Positions 17,116 through 29,446 of a DNA stretch of 64,000 nt are shown in pieces. The translations under genes and the position numbers were made by a program. The stretch is from Eubacteriaceae bacterium (lineage in GTDB: Bacteria; Bacillota; Clostridia; Lachnospirales; Lachnospiraceae). Each line of letters starts with the position of its first letter. The stretch's first letter is position 1. The stretch spans positions 1 through 64,000 of the forward strand of contig CABIYF010000005.1 in assembly GCA_902362875.1 (NCBI GenBank). Reading direction: 5' to 3'. The notes below the pieces were generated by a model. The model searched no databases and was not told where the DNA came from. It saw only the letters and a program-made list of their open reading frames with translations.

Positions 17116-17846
17116 ATGAATATCAAAGAACTAATCGGAGAAACAACACAATACGATAAGAAAACAGCACTCGAAATAAAGAAACCAAAAAGCTGGTGCA
17201 AAAGTGTCAGTGCATTTGCAAACACATACGGAGGCAAATTGATTTTTGGAATTGCAGATAACAATGAGATTGTTGGTTTACAAGATCCAGAAAGTGATGC
17301 AGAAAAAATAAGTGAGATCATCAAGAATCCTTCGTACGATTCAAGAATTTCGAATTATAAAGTAGAGGATTTTGCGTTTTCAAAATTAAGAGAACGATAC
17401 AAAAAATGGACAGGAAATAGCTTTGATGAAAAAGATTTGATTTCTTTTGGACTGGCAAACGAACAAGGTTATCTTACAAATGCAGGAGCATTGATCGCAG
17501 ATGAAAGCCCTGTTATGTGTTCGTGATTATTTGATTTATGGAAGTGAAGTACACATTGATATTTTTGATGATAGAATGGAAATTTATTCACCAGGTGGAA
17601 TGCCAGATGGTTCATTGATCCAAGAAAGAGATCCGTTGATGGTACCTTCGACTAGAAGAAATCCTGTTTTGGCAGATATATTTAATCGACTGGGTTATAT
17701 GGAACGAAAAGGAAGTGGTTTTGGAAAAATAATTGGTGGATATGAATTTCAGGTTAATTATGATGAGAGTAAGAGACCATCATTTCGATCAGATCGGTAT
17801 CAGTTTACTGTGATAATGCCAAATTTGAAACTAAGGCTACCGCAAT
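17116..17846 (+). pseudogene. AlbA_2/HATPase transcriptional regulator, broken 5' part
   Basis: Starts with AGAAGG and ATG 17116. Residues 1-130 are the AlbA_2 (Schlafen-like, divergent AAA_4) DNA-binding domain (VSAFANTYGGKLIFGI). At about 17500 the frame shifts and some 70 codons usual in the family are missing: ADESPV is followed by RDYLIYGSEVHIDIF, the start of the HATPase_c_4 part (EIYSPGGMPDG, RRNPVLADIF). The gene is then cut by the IS605-family element at about 17840. Its C-terminal winged helix continues at 19330. It has a deletion, a frameshift and an insertion, so it is surely inactive. Confidence 0.85.
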
Positions 17847-17907
17847 CCCACTGGCTTTAGACGGTGGGTTAAGGTGGCCAAAAGTAGAGGTTTTTGTTAT
17901 ACTTATG

Positions 17908-18098
17908 TCATGGGAACATGGAAATCAAAAAACAGGCACCAATATTTGCTCCAATATCATATTTGGGAAAGGTATCCGAATTATTTGCGAAAACATTTCT
18001 GGAAAGAACATACCTTTTGGACAGACGGATATTTCGCTTGCAGTGTAGGGAATGTTTCGGAAGAAATGCTAAGAAAATATATAGAAAATCAAGGTTAA
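17908..18098 (+). pseudogene. IS200-type TnpA (Y1 transposase) C-terminal remnant
   Basis: About 60 codons of the C-terminal end: KHFWKEHTFWTDGYF followed by LRKYIENQG, which contains the nucleophilic Tyr of Y1 transposases. The N-terminal half with the His-hydrophobic-His metal site is gone. A competing frame covers the same bases. The element could only move with a transposase supplied from elsewhere. Confidence 0.75.
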
Positions 18099-18112
18099 GG
18101 CGGTGACATCAA

Positions 18113-19216
18113 ATGTTAAAAGCGTATAAATACAGAATATATCCAAACAAGGAACAGGAAATGCAGATTGCAAAAACATTTGGCTGTTGCCGTTTCGTAT
18201 ATAATCAGACACTTGCTTATAGAAAAGATAAGTATGAACAAGAAAGGAAATTTGTTAGTAAAACAGACTGCAATAATTACTGTAACAGAGAATTAAAGAA
18301 AATGTATGAATGGCTGAAAGAAGTAGATAAATTTGCCTTAACCAATGCCATTTATAATATGGATAGTGCATATCAGAAGTTTTTTAAAGAACATGCAGGT
18401 TATCCTAAATTTAAGAGTAAACACGATAATCACAAGTCATATACCACTAATTTCACGAATGGTAATATATTAGTAGATTTTGAGAATGGGAAAATAAAGT
18501 TACCAAAGCTGGGAAAAGTAAAGGCAAAATTACATAGAGGTTTTGCAGGACAGATAAAATCGGCAACGGTATCACAAATTTCAAGTGGAAAATACTATGC
18601 TTCTGTTCTTGTGGAAACAGAGCATGAGAAAATGCCGAATACAACCGAAAAGATTGGTTTGGATTTAGGTATAAAAGAATTATGCATTACATCAGATGGC
18701 AGAAAGTACGAAAATCCAAAGATACTTAGGAAATATGAAAAAAAACTAGCAAAGCTACAAAGACAGCTAGCACATAAAGAAAAAAGAAGTAAAAATTATC
18801 ATAAGGCAAAGAAACAGATAGCATTATGCCACGAGAAAATAACAAATACTAGAAAAGATTATCTGCATAAGATTTCACACGAAATTGTCAGCGAAAACCA
18901 AGTGATAGTTTCAGAAAAATTACAGATAAAAAATATGGTAAAAAATCATCATCTTGCGAAATCCATAAGTGATGTATCATGGTATGAACTTACAAGGCAG
19001 TTGGAATATAAGTCAAAATGGAACGACAGAGAATATGTCAAAATAGATGCTTTTTATGCTAGTAGTCAGTTATGTTCTGCTTGTGGATACCAAAATACAG
19101 AAACAAAGGATTTGTCAGTAAGAGAATGGATATGTCCGAATTGTGGAGTAAAGCATGACAGAGATATCAACGCAGCAAAAAATATACTAGCAGAAGGATT
19201 AAGACAACTAGCATAA
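18113..19216 (+). CDS. tnpB: TnpB RNA-guided nuclease of IS605 family
   Basis: 367 residues, full length for compact TnpB. N-terminal OrfB HTH ([15 protein letters not shown]) and a wedge region, then a split RuvC domain: Asp184 in GLDLGIKEL, Glu268 in [10 protein letters not shown] and Asp351 in [12 protein letters not shown]. The zinc ribbon CSACG...CPNCG lies between the second and third acidic residues. All three catalytic residues are present, so it may be active. TnpB proteins cut DNA guided by an RNA transcribed across the element's right end. A GGCGGTG site precedes the ATG. Confidence 0.92.
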   Translation: MLKAYKYRIYPNKEQEMQIAKTFGCCRFVYNQTLAYRKDKYEQERKFVSKTDCNNYCNRELKKMYEWLKEVDKFALTNAIYNMDSAYQKFFKEHAGYPKFKSKHDNHKSYTTNFTNGNILVDFENGKIKLPKLGKVKAKLHRGFAGQIKSATVSQISSGKYYASVLVETEHEKMPNTTEKIGLDLGIKELCITSDGRKYENPKILRKYEKKLAKLQRQLAHKEKRSKNYHKAKKQIALCHEKITNTRKDYLHKISHEIVSENQVIVSEKLQIKNMVKNHHLAKSISDVSWYELTRQLEYKSKWNDREYVKIDAFYASSQLCSACGYQNTETKDLSVREWICPNCGVKHDRDINAAKNILAEGLRQLA

Positions 19217-19347
19217 GAAAGAAATACATATAGGGCAGGGACTGCCCAAATTAACGCCTGTGGAGATAGTAGGTTACGAGGTCTGCGAAGCAGGAAGCCC
19301 ATTGGCTTTAGACAATGGGTAGTTCACTTATGTTGTTTTGCAGGGTG
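19160..19347 (+). ncRNA. Candidate omega/reRNA of tnpB copy 1
   Basis: The 3' end of tnpB and the 111 bases after it contain a GGGCAG-GGA-CTGCCC stem (near 19233-19247) and the right-end hairpin (19298-19319). In related elements this region is the scaffold of the TnpB guide RNA, with the guide copied from the flank just outside the element. Here the guide would begin at 19328 (TTATGTTGTTTTGCAGGGTG). This is inferred from the family; no transcript evidence is available. Confidence 0.5.
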
Positions 19348-19553
19348 GCACTCAGGAACAATTAAAATATGATATTTCTGAGCAAATCAAAAACATGATA
19401 AGGAATGACAATAAAATTAGTACTGAAAAAATGTCTATGGCATTAGGTGTGAGTGTGAGAACGATTAAGCGTCGTATAAAACAAATGGATGAGGTTCATT
19501 TTATTGGACATGGAAGTAATGGATATTGGAAAATTGATGAGCAAGATAAATAA
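19328..19553 (+). pseudogene. AlbA_2/HATPase regulator, C-terminal winged helix
   Basis: About 70 codons continue the interrupted regulator: GGTQEQLKYDISEQIKNMI followed by a helix-turn-helix (ISTEKMSMALGVSVRTIKRR). A possible start at 19338 would give a free 71-residue HTH peptide, but no ribosome site supports it. It directly abuts the IS605 right end. Confidence 0.8.
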
Positions 19554-19578
19554 AAGGAATTTGATTTAAAGGAAACAG

Positions 19579-19610
19579 AATCCTTCAGAGCAAAATACTC
19601 TGAAGGATTT
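19579..19610 (+). terminator. Terminator, copy 1
   Basis: AATCCTTCAGAG pairs perfectly with CTCTGAAGGATT and a TTCTTTATT tail follows. The same terminator recurs at 44590 in copy 2, where the stem has one G-T change. Confidence 0.8.
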
Positions 19611-19682
19611 CTTTATTATAATTATAGAGGAAATACAGATTATATGGTAAAATGAAACGAAAAACAATATGAAAGAGGAAAA

Positions 19683-19905
19683 GGACTCGGAAAGCAACTA
19701 TTACGATATGGAATTGAAAATTACGAGATCAAAGAAGTAACTGTCAATGAACAAAATCCGCAAGCCGTTGGATTTTATGAACATATGGGATTTATAACAT
19801 ATAAAAGAACGGATCATGATGAAGAAGGGAATCCATATCCTCTTTTATATATGAGATTAAAGCGACGGGAGAAAAAGAATATGTGATGATATGGTCGCAA
19901 AAATA
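19683..19905 (+). pseudogene. Chimeric GNAT acetyltransferase tails
   Basis: Bases 19683-19860 read a GNAT C-terminal half (GLGKQLLRYGIENYEIKE, then NPQAVGFYEHMGF). At about 19861 it is joined to the final codons of a different GNAT (ATGEKEYVMIWS in another frame), the one kept longer at 44699-45016. The acetyl-CoA pyrophosphate loop survives only as GLGK. Inactive. Confidence 0.8.
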
Positions 19906-19927
19906 AATTTAGAGGAGAGAAAAGTAA

Positions 19928-21298
19928 TTGGAAGGAAATTTAACAAAAGGACCAATTTTAAAAACACTAACGAAACTTGCGATACCGATCATGGCATCAT
20001 CATTTTTAGGAACATTATACAATATTACAGATATGGCATGGATCGGACTTCTTGGATCAAAAGCAGTTGCCGGAGTTGGTGTCGGAGGCATGTTTACGTG
20101 GTTTTCACAAGGATTAGCTTCGATGTCGAGAATGGGAGGACAGGTACAGGTAGCACAATGTATTGGACGTGGAGACAGAGAAGAAGCCCATAAGTATGCA
20201 CAGACAGCAGTTCAGTTGGCAACGCTTATGGGACTTTTATTTGCAGCAGTGATGTTACTGTTTTTGCATCCGTTGGTAGGATTCTTTCAGTTACAAGATC
20301 CAGAAGCATTGCAGGCAGCATTATCTTACACAAAAATAGCCTGCGGATTGATCGTGTTTTCATTTTTGACACTCACTTTAACTGGAATCTATACAGCACA
20401 AGGAGATTCAAAGACACCATTTATAGCCAATTTCATAGGGCTTGTAACGAATATGATCTTAGATCCATTACTGATCCTGGGGCTTGGACCAGTAAACAAA
20501 TTTGGGGTAAATGGAGCTGCGATCGCAACGGTAAGTGCACAGGCAATCGTTATGACTATTTTGATCATTGGAATTATCCGACAGAAAAAAGAAAATGTAC
20601 TAAAAGGAATCAAGTTATTTACAAAAATTCCACTCAAATATCTAAGTGGAATCTGCAAGATCGGTATTCCAACAGCGATTCAGGGAATGGTTTATTGTGG
20701 AATTTCCATGGTATTAACTCGTATGGTTTCAGGGTTTGGAGCAGAAGCAGTTGCAGTCCAGAGAGTCGGAGGGCAGATTGAATCTGTTTCATGGAATACA
20801 GCCGATGGATTTGGGACAGCTCTAAATGCATTTATCGGGCAAAATTATGGGGCAGGCAAGATGGATCGTGTCAAAAAAGGATACAAAGCCTCTTTGTGCA
20901 GCGTTGGAATATGGGGAATCTTTATTACGATCATGTTTGTTTTTCAACCAAAGGCAATCGCAGAGATTTTCTTCCATGAATCAAAGGCAATTATGATCGC
21001 GATCGGATACTTGACGATCATTGGGGTGAGTGAAGCGTTTATGGCTGTAGAACTGATGACAGTAGGTGCATTATCAGGATTAGGAAAAACACATTTATGC
21101 AGTGTAATCAGCATTTTATTTACCAGTGCAAGAATTCCACTTGCGATCATTTTGGGTGGAGCATTGCTTGGGCTGGAAGGTATCTGGTGGGCATTCTCTG
21201 TGACATCAATTGTAAAAGGAATTATCTTTGTATGTACATTTTGCTGGATCACGAGAGGCAAAGGTGCTGCAAAAATGATAAAACTCAATAAGGAATAA
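19928..21298 (+). CDS. MATE-family efflux transporter, intact copy
   Basis: 456 residues, twelve predicted membrane helices in two similar halves, as usual for NorM/DinF-type multidrug and toxin extrusion pumps driven by sodium or protons. It starts at TTG 19928 behind GAGGAGAG (MEGNLTKGPILKTLTKLAIP). Landmarks are ITDMAWIGLLGSKAVAGV near the N-terminus and QGDSKTPFIANFIGLVTNMILD in mid-chain. The substrate is unknown. The second copy at 45038 has lost 230 bases corresponding to 20081-20310 here. Confidence 0.85.
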   Translation: MEGNLTKGPILKTLTKLAIPIMASSFLGTLYNITDMAWIGLLGSKAVAGVGVGGMFTWFSQGLASMSRMGGQVQVAQCIGRGDREEAHKYAQTAVQLATLMGLLFAAVMLLFLHPLVGFFQLQDPEALQAALSYTKIACGLIVFSFLTLTLTGIYTAQGDSKTPFIANFIGLVTNMILDPLLILGLGPVNKFGVNGAAIATVSAQAIVMTILIIGIIRQKKENVLKGIKLFTKIPLKYLSGICKIGIPTAIQGMVYCGISMVLTRMVSGFGAEAVAVQRVGGQIESVSWNTADGFGTALNAFIGQNYGAGKMDRVKKGYKASLCSVGIWGIFITIMFVFQPKAIAEIFFHESKAIMIAIGYLTIIGVSEAFMAVELMTVGALSGLGKTHLCSVISILFTSARIPLAIILGGALLGLEGIWWAFSVTSIVKGIIFVCTFCWITRGKGAAKMIKLNKE

Positions 21299-21300
21299 TA

Positions 21301-24653
<3,353 letters not shown>

Positions 24654-24705
24654 GGAATGTCATTAACTTTTTTCCGTCTCACTTTTACTCTCCGATTCAG
24701 AATCG

Positions 24706-26049
24706 TCATCGAGATTGCACCACTTTATCAGTCGGCCATGATCTCCGAAGAGCCACATAGGATATTAAAAAGTTTGCAAACCAACCTGCTGGTACAGCAA
24801 GCCAGACAAATACAATGCCAAAACACGGTGCACAAATCAAAGCAACCGACAGGCGGATCGCTAGGTTCACCATATTTGCAATAAGGAACGGGCGCATGAT
24901 TCCAAGACCACGAAGAACCCCATCGGTTGCCATTTTGATTCCCATAAAGATGAAGAAGTAACCGATCCAGCGCATATAACCCTCGGACACCTGATAAGCC
25001 AGGGCAGTTCCATCTTTGCCGAGGAATAGCGAGGAAATCTGAGTATGCAATGATTCGATGACTATAAAAGCAAGAATTGCAAAACATACATCTAACATCA
25101 GTGCAGCGTGATATCCTTTTTTGATCCGTTCAATTTTCTTTGCACCAAGATTCTGGGAAACATATGGGGAAACCGCATTACCAATGGATACAAAAATCAA
25201 TGAAAAAACATTCTCTACCCGCATCGTCGCCGCATACCCTGCAAGCGCCTGTGTACCGAAAGGATTTACAACAGCCTGTACGATCATCATACCGATGGAC
25301 ACTGTAGACTGCTGAAGAACCGAAGGTACAGCAATTTGAAGCATGGAATATAGCTCCTGCCTGTCAAACCAATCAAAGCGACTTTTATATCGACGCATCC
25401 GGCTAAGGAAAAGAAAAAATGAAAATACCGCAGAAATCCCCTGTGCTATAAGAGTCGCAAGGGCTGCACCAAACACACCGAGTCCAAGTCCGGCCACCAT
25501 CCAAAGATCCATAAAAATATTTAAGATTGACGAGAATACCAGGAGTCCCAGTGGGATTTTTGATTCACCAATGGAAGTGAACATGTTGGAAAGAATGTTA
25601 TACATAAACAGAAACGGAAAGCCCACAAAATAGACACGCAGATATAACACTGCATTATTCAGTATATCGCCAGGAGTTTGTAATATTCTCATCATCGAGT
25701 GGGAAAAGCAAAAGCCAAAAACACCAAGGACTATGCTTAGAATTAAAAAGCTAAACAAGGACGTTGACACGATGGTCTTCATTTTTCCATACTTCCTGGC
25801 ACCGAAATAGCGGCTCACGAGCACACCGGCACCGACACCTGCTCCCAGTGCCACGCAAATGAAAACATTGGTCAGCGCTGCGCAGGCCCCGACGGCTGCA
25901 AGTGCAGAGGAGCCAACAAATTGGCCGACGATGATAGAGTCAGCCATATTGTATATTTGCTGAAAAAAACTGCCCAAAATCATTGGCATTGCAAAAACCG
26001 TCAACGCTTTAAGAGGCGTATCTGTGATCAAATATTCATCTTTTGACAT
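24706..26049 (-). CDS. MATE-family efflux transporter
   Basis: 447 residues from the ATG at 26049; the frame opens at 26067, but GGAGGA lies inside those extra codons, nine bases before the chosen start. Twelve membrane helices; landmarks are FFQQIYNMADSIIVGQFVG and a repeat-like second half starting near QIAVPSVLQQS. Typical for cation-coupled multidrug efflux. It is divergent from an Lrp-type regulator gene across about 220 bases, which may control it. Its tail faces the sensor kinase tail. Confidence 0.85.
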   Translation of the reverse strand: MSKDEYLITDTPLKALTVFAMPMILGSFFQQIYNMADSIIVGQFVGSSALAAVGACAALTNVFICVALGAGVGAGVLVSRYFGARKYGKMKTIVSTSLFSFLILSIVLGVFGFCFSHSMMRILQTPGDILNNAVLYLRVYFVGFPFLFMYNILSNMFTSIGESKIPLGLLVFSSILNIFMDLWMVAGLGLGVFGAALATLIAQGISAVFSFFLFLSRMRRYKSRFDWFDRQELYSMLQIAVPSVLQQSTVSIGMMIVQAVVNPFGTQALAGYAATMRVENVFSLIFVSIGNAVSPYVSQNLGAKKIERIKKGYHAALMLDVCFAILAFIVIESLHTQISSLFLGKDGTALAYQVSEGYMRWIGYFFIFMGIKMATDGVLRGLGIMRPFLIANMVNLAIRLSVALICAPCFGIVFVWLAVPAGWFANFLISYVALRRSWPTDKVVQSR

Positions 26050-26123
26050 TATCATATTCCTCCACAACCTTTATAATTTCACTTATTCTTTCCTCCACCA
26101 GAATTTTCTACATATATTCAAAA

Positions 26124-26143
26124 CGTAAGTTTCAAATTACGTT
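26124..26143. promoter_or_regulatory. Candidate operator between MATE and Lrp genes
   Basis: ACGTAA and TTACGT form an inverted repeat with eight bases between, followed by a further TTACG. It lies in the divergent promoter region, so it could bind the Lrp-type protein. Weak evidence. Confidence 0.35.
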
Positions 26144-26267
26144 ACGAAATGATTATATATAGTTACAGCTGATATGTCAAGCCAGCGTTTACTTTCAGCA
26201 ACATAAATGATATGCTATTTAAGAAAAATTACTATCCGTAGGATATTATTTTACAGGAGGAACACTT

Positions 26268-26726
26268 ATGTATCTGAATGCTTTAGATGAACTGGATCAG
26301 AAGATCATCCAGTTACTTATAGAAAATGCACGTATTTCTTACTCTGATATCGGTAAAGAAACCGGTATTTCCAGAGTGGCAGTAAAAGCCCGGATTCAGG
26401 CGCTGGAGAAAAAAGGCATAATTGAAGAATATACAACTATAATAAACCCTCAAAAGATCAGCGGTGCTGTTTCATGCTATTTTGAAATCGAGACAAAACC
26501 AGACCATCTGTCGCAGGTGACAGATATATTACATAATAATGATACCGTCACGCAGATTTACCGTGTCACAGGAAGAGACAAGCTGCATGTACATGCTGTT
26601 GCTTCATCAAGTGATGAAATGGAACACTTCTTGCATACAGTCATTGATACACTTCCTGGCATTATCAGCTGCAGCTGCAATACGATCTTATCACGTATTA
26701 AAGACATTAAAGGATTACGGCTATAG
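26268..26726 (+). CDS. Lrp/AsnC-family regulator
   Basis: 152 residues. An N-terminal winged HTH (LDELDQKIIQLLIENARISY, then TGISRVAVKARIQALEKKG) precedes a C-terminal ligand-binding RAM domain (about 65-150). The family responds to amino acids and forms octamers. CAGGAGG lies before the ATG. It is divergent from the MATE gene, which is the likely target besides its own promoter. Confidence 0.85.
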   Translation: MYLNALDELDQKIIQLLIENARISYSDIGKETGISRVAVKARIQALEKKGIIEEYTTIINPQKISGAVSCYFEIETKPDHLSQVTDILHNNDTVTQIYRVTGRDKLHVHAVASSSDEMEHFLHTVIDTLPGIISCSCNTILSRIKDIKGLRL

Positions 26727-26736
26727 AAGCCTGCAT

Positions 26737-26773
26737 AAAAGGCAATGAACCATTTCTGAACCATTGCCTTTTA
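26737..26773 (+). terminator. Terminator after Lrp gene
   Basis: AAAAGGCAATG pairs with CATTGCCTTTT and T-rich sequence follows. Confidence 0.75.
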
Positions 26774-26802
26774 CTTTACAAGAATCAGGAGTTGAATAGA
26801 TT

Positions 26803-27036
26803 GTGAAGAAAGAAGAAATTTTTGAATATGTGCAGAAACAGTATGGCACGATTCCGGAATATTTATGGAGTAAACTATCAGACAGTGCAGTACTTCGACA
26901 TAAAAATGGAAAATGGTATGCAGTAATCATGACAGTTGAAAAATCGAAACTGGGATTAGAAGGAAAAGAGCCGGTTGATATCATGGATATGAGTTATGAC
27001 CTGATTGATGGAGCAGGCAGAAAGGAATACAAATGA
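26803..27036 (+). pseudogene. MmcQ/YjbR-type protein, truncated
   Basis: 77 codons from GTG 26803 with an AGGAG site. The N-terminal YjbR domain (LWSKLSDSAVLRHKNGKWYA, then KSKLGLEG) is clear, but the chain stops after VDIMDMSYDL with a non-family tail; homologues have about 115-120 residues. The last codons overlap the flavodoxin start (ATGA), so translation may still be coupled. Confidence 0.65.
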
Positions 27037-27464
27037 CAAAAGCGATCGTATATGCATCTGTACATCATGGAAATACAGAAAAATTAGTAAAGGGCATAGC
27101 AGAAGAGTGCCAGGTTGATTTGATTGATGCTGTAAAACAGCCAGATGCAGATCTAAGCAGTTATGATATGATTGGGTTTGCATCAGGAATCTATTTTTCA
27201 AAATTTCATCAGTCAATATTAGGATTTGTAAAGAAGAATCTAACGGACGATAAAAAGGTATTTCTGATCTGTACTTATGGTGGAAGTGCGAATTATAAAT
27301 CCATAGAGCAGATTTTGAATAAGAAGCATTCTAAAGTGATAGGGAAATTCGGCTGCAAGGGCTATGACACATTTGGTCCATTTAAACTGGTGGGTGGTAT
27401 AGCAAAAGGGCATCCAGATGAAAAAGATATAAAAAATGCAGTTGAGTTTGTAAAAGGACTATAA
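27033..27464 (+). CDS. Flavodoxin-family protein
   Basis: 143 residues. The N-terminal phosphate-binding loop of FMN is SVHHGNTEKL, the central part is IGFASGIYFSKFHQS and the 90s loop is CTYGGSA. It is an electron carrier or quinone-reductase-like flavoprotein in the cytoplasm. It overlaps the truncated YjbR gene. A 173-base segment (27252-27424) recurs without a mismatch at 42583-42755. Confidence 0.8.
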   Translation: MTKAIVYASVHHGNTEKLVKGIAEECQVDLIDAVKQPDADLSSYDMIGFASGIYFSKFHQSILGFVKKNLTDDKKVFLICTYGGSANYKSIEQILNKKHSKVIGKFGCKGYDTFGPFKLVGGIAKGHPDEKDIKNAVEFVKGL

Positions 27465-27479
27465 ATAGTTTAGCGAAAT

Positions 27480-27553
27480 CCGAAATACCAAGAAAAACTA
27501 AGAAATGCGAGGTTATGCAACAACGATAAAAGTATTATTCATATGTCACGGTA
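27480..27553. other. attL-A: LMW-PTP 5' end cut by an integrative element
   Basis: Bases 27480-27551 match 60989-61060 (attR) with about seven differences; the first 45 are identical. The segment includes the native upstream sequence and first codons of an LMW-PTP gene (IKVLFICHG), but the start codon is ACG. At TGTCACGGTA (27544-27553) the gene is cut and continues as SV-stop into element sequence. The remaining gene is found only beyond attR at 61063. Confidence 0.75.
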
Positions 27554-27690
27554 GTGTTTAAGGGACGGGATGAAAGCCTTGATTTTATTGGGATTCTTGG
27601 ATGGAAGTGTAGAATTTACACCTTATTTACACCTTTGGAAGATTGGATCGGTATAGTATAATAAAATTTGCTAATCGGTGTTGTTTTTTT
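27554..27690. mobile_element. Left end of integrative element A
   Basis: This end starts GTGTTTAAGGGACGGG and is about 88% identical by eye to the left end at 47785. It contains the paired arm-type motif TTACACCTTATTTACACC, which recurs at the integrase-proximal right end near 60907. No integrase belongs to this end before 59.6 kb. 27691-27790 shows no gene. Confidence 0.7.
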
Positions 27691-27790
27691 CAACGACGGT
27701 ACGAAATGCGTTATCATGTGGTCGAAACTGTGCAAATATAGTAAAATAGAAGTGATAGAAAATATAGAATAATACAGTAAAGGAATACAT

Positions 27791-29446
27791 TTGAATACGC
27801 TAATGAAAAAGAAAAAAGAATCCAGTGAACAGTTGAATATCCAGTTCTTTTTGCTATGTATGCTCGCAGCATTGCTCTGTCGTAGATTAGGAAAAATAAG
27901 TTCGCTCCGCATTATATGTGGTATGTTGCGGACAATGATCTACGTCGGAGTATACATCGGGTGGGGCATCAGTATTTATAAAAGAGTTATTCAGAAATCG
28001 GTGCGGAATGTATTGATTTTTATAGCAGAATTGATCATATTCTGGTTTGTTGTGCGCACGACAAAATATTTTTTTACGATGGATAACCAGATTGCGCGTT
28101 ACTTGTGGTACAGCTATTACATATCGATGTTGTTCATTCCTGTAGCAGTATTGCAGGTAGCATTCTTTCTCGGACAGTCGGAAGAATACCGGCTGCCTAA
28201 ATGGTTAAAAGGAGTGTGCATTCCAACGGCTGTCCTTGTGCTACTCGTATTGTCCAATGATCTGCACCAGCTCGTATTTTCCTTTCCGGCAGGGTCTGCG
28301 TGGTCAGACAGTCATTACACATACGGATGGGGCTATTATGTGGTGTTGATTTGGGAAGTAGTCTGCGCCCTAACTGCTGTTGTTCTGATGATTTACAAGT
28401 GTAGGCATTCACAGAAAAAGAAATACCTTCCCCTTTTTGGGATCGGCGCTGCAGTTCTCTATGCAGTGCTCTTTGTAAGTGGTGTGGCGTGGGTACAGGA
28501 AATTGGCGGAGACATTACCGCTGTCTTATGTCTGCTTTTTGTAGGCATACTGGAAAGCTGTGTGCGCTGCGGATTGATCCAGACAAATACTGGGTATGAT
28601 CAGCTGTTTGAAGTCTGTACATTGGGTGCTCAGATCACGGATCAGAATTACAACGTTTGTTATACGTCTGCGAATGCAATGCCATTATCGAAAAAAACGA
28701 TGAAGGATGCGGTGGAGAAGGATGTGGTGATTGATAAAAAGACACGGATCCAGAATCGAACAATTTGTGGTGGTCATGTTCTTTGGCAGGAAGATATGGA
28801 AGACATTATTAAGCTTCTTGAGAGAATGGAAGAAAATAGAAAGACAATCGAAGAAAGTAACTGTATCGAGCAGGATAATTATCAGACGAAGGTAGCCATC
28901 CATATGCTGCGCGAGAAAAACCGCTTATTCGACAAGCTACAGACACAGACTGCCAAACAGATCAATCTTTTAAATGAATTGCTCAATCGTTACGAGGAGG
29001 AAAAAAGGTCTGGAAAAAGCCGTAGACTTTTGGCTAAGATCAGTCTCGTCGGAACATATATAAAAAGACGCGGAAATCTAGAGTTTATCGAAGAAAGATC
29101 AAAAATATCAGACGCCGCCGAACTGGAAGCCTGTATAGAGGAATCCTTTTCCAGTTTAAGATTGTTAGATATTGACTGCGCATGCTCATTCCCGGCAGGG
29201 GAGAAAATCTATGTAAGAGATGCCGTTGTTATGTATCAATTTTTTGAAAATGTAGTGGAAAAATGTGTAGATAGCTGCGCTTCTGTGTGGATAAAGCTCC
29301 GTAGTCAGAGTGAAGATTTTCTATTCTGTATGGAGATCGAAAGCGAGACCAATCTTGCCTGTTTTTCAGAAATGGCACAGTCCTGCACATGTGAAGATGG
29401 CATATGGCGATTTGTATTTACAGTGGAAAAGGCAGGTGAACCGTAA
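27791..29446 (+). CDS. 7TM histidine-kinase-like sensor protein
   Basis: 551 residues from TTG 27791 (AAAGGA site; ATG 27803 is an alternative). The first about 260 residues hold seven or eight membrane helices, as in the 7TM N-terminal domain of histidine kinases. A coiled segment (about 340-440) leads to a degenerate C-terminal region: no phospho-accepting His motif and no G1 or G2 ATP box are visible. It could sense a signal and modulate the kinase encoded directly downstream. Stop and next start overlap (TAATG). Confidence 0.65.
   Translation: MNTLMKKKKESSEQLNIQFFLLCMLAALLCRRLGKISSLRIICGMLRTMIYVGVYIGWGISIYKRVIQKSVRNVLIFIAELIIFWFVVRTTKYFFTMDNQIARYLWYSYYISMLFIPVAVLQVAFFLGQSEEYRLPKWLKGVCIPTAVLVLLVLSNDLHQLVFSFPAGSAWSDSHYTYGWGYYVVLIWEVVCALTAVVLMIYKCRHSQKKKYLPLFGIGAAVLYAVLFVSGVAWVQEIGGDITAVLCLLFVGILESCVRCGLIQTNTGYDQLFEVCTLGAQITDQNYNVCYTSANAMPLSKKTMKDAVEKDVVIDKKTRIQNRTICGGHVLWQEDMEDIIKLLERMEENRKTIEESNCIEQDNYQTKVAIHMLREKNRLFDKLQTQTAKQINLLNELLNRYEEEKRSGKSRRLLAKISLVGTYIKRRGNLEFIEERSKISDAAELEACIEESFSSLRLLDIDCACSFPAGEKIYVRDAVVMYQFFENVVEKCVDSCASVWIKLRSQSEDFLFCMEIESETNLACFSEMAQSCTCEDGIWRFVFTVEKAGEP

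Larger units (their letters stand above)
17847..19327 (+). mobile_element. IS605-family element with tnpA remnant and tnpB
   Basis: The ends carry matching hairpins built on CCCAYTGGCTTTAGAC plus RTGGG: left 17847-17868, right 19298-19319. The right hairpin is followed by TAGTTCAC, and I place the right end at 19327. The element interrupts the AlbA-type regulator, whose frame resumes right after it. There is no target duplication, as expected for Y1-transposase elements. The exact left end, within about 15 bases of 17835-17847, cannot be fixed. A 51-base relative of the right end survives at 44017-44067. Confidence 0.85.
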
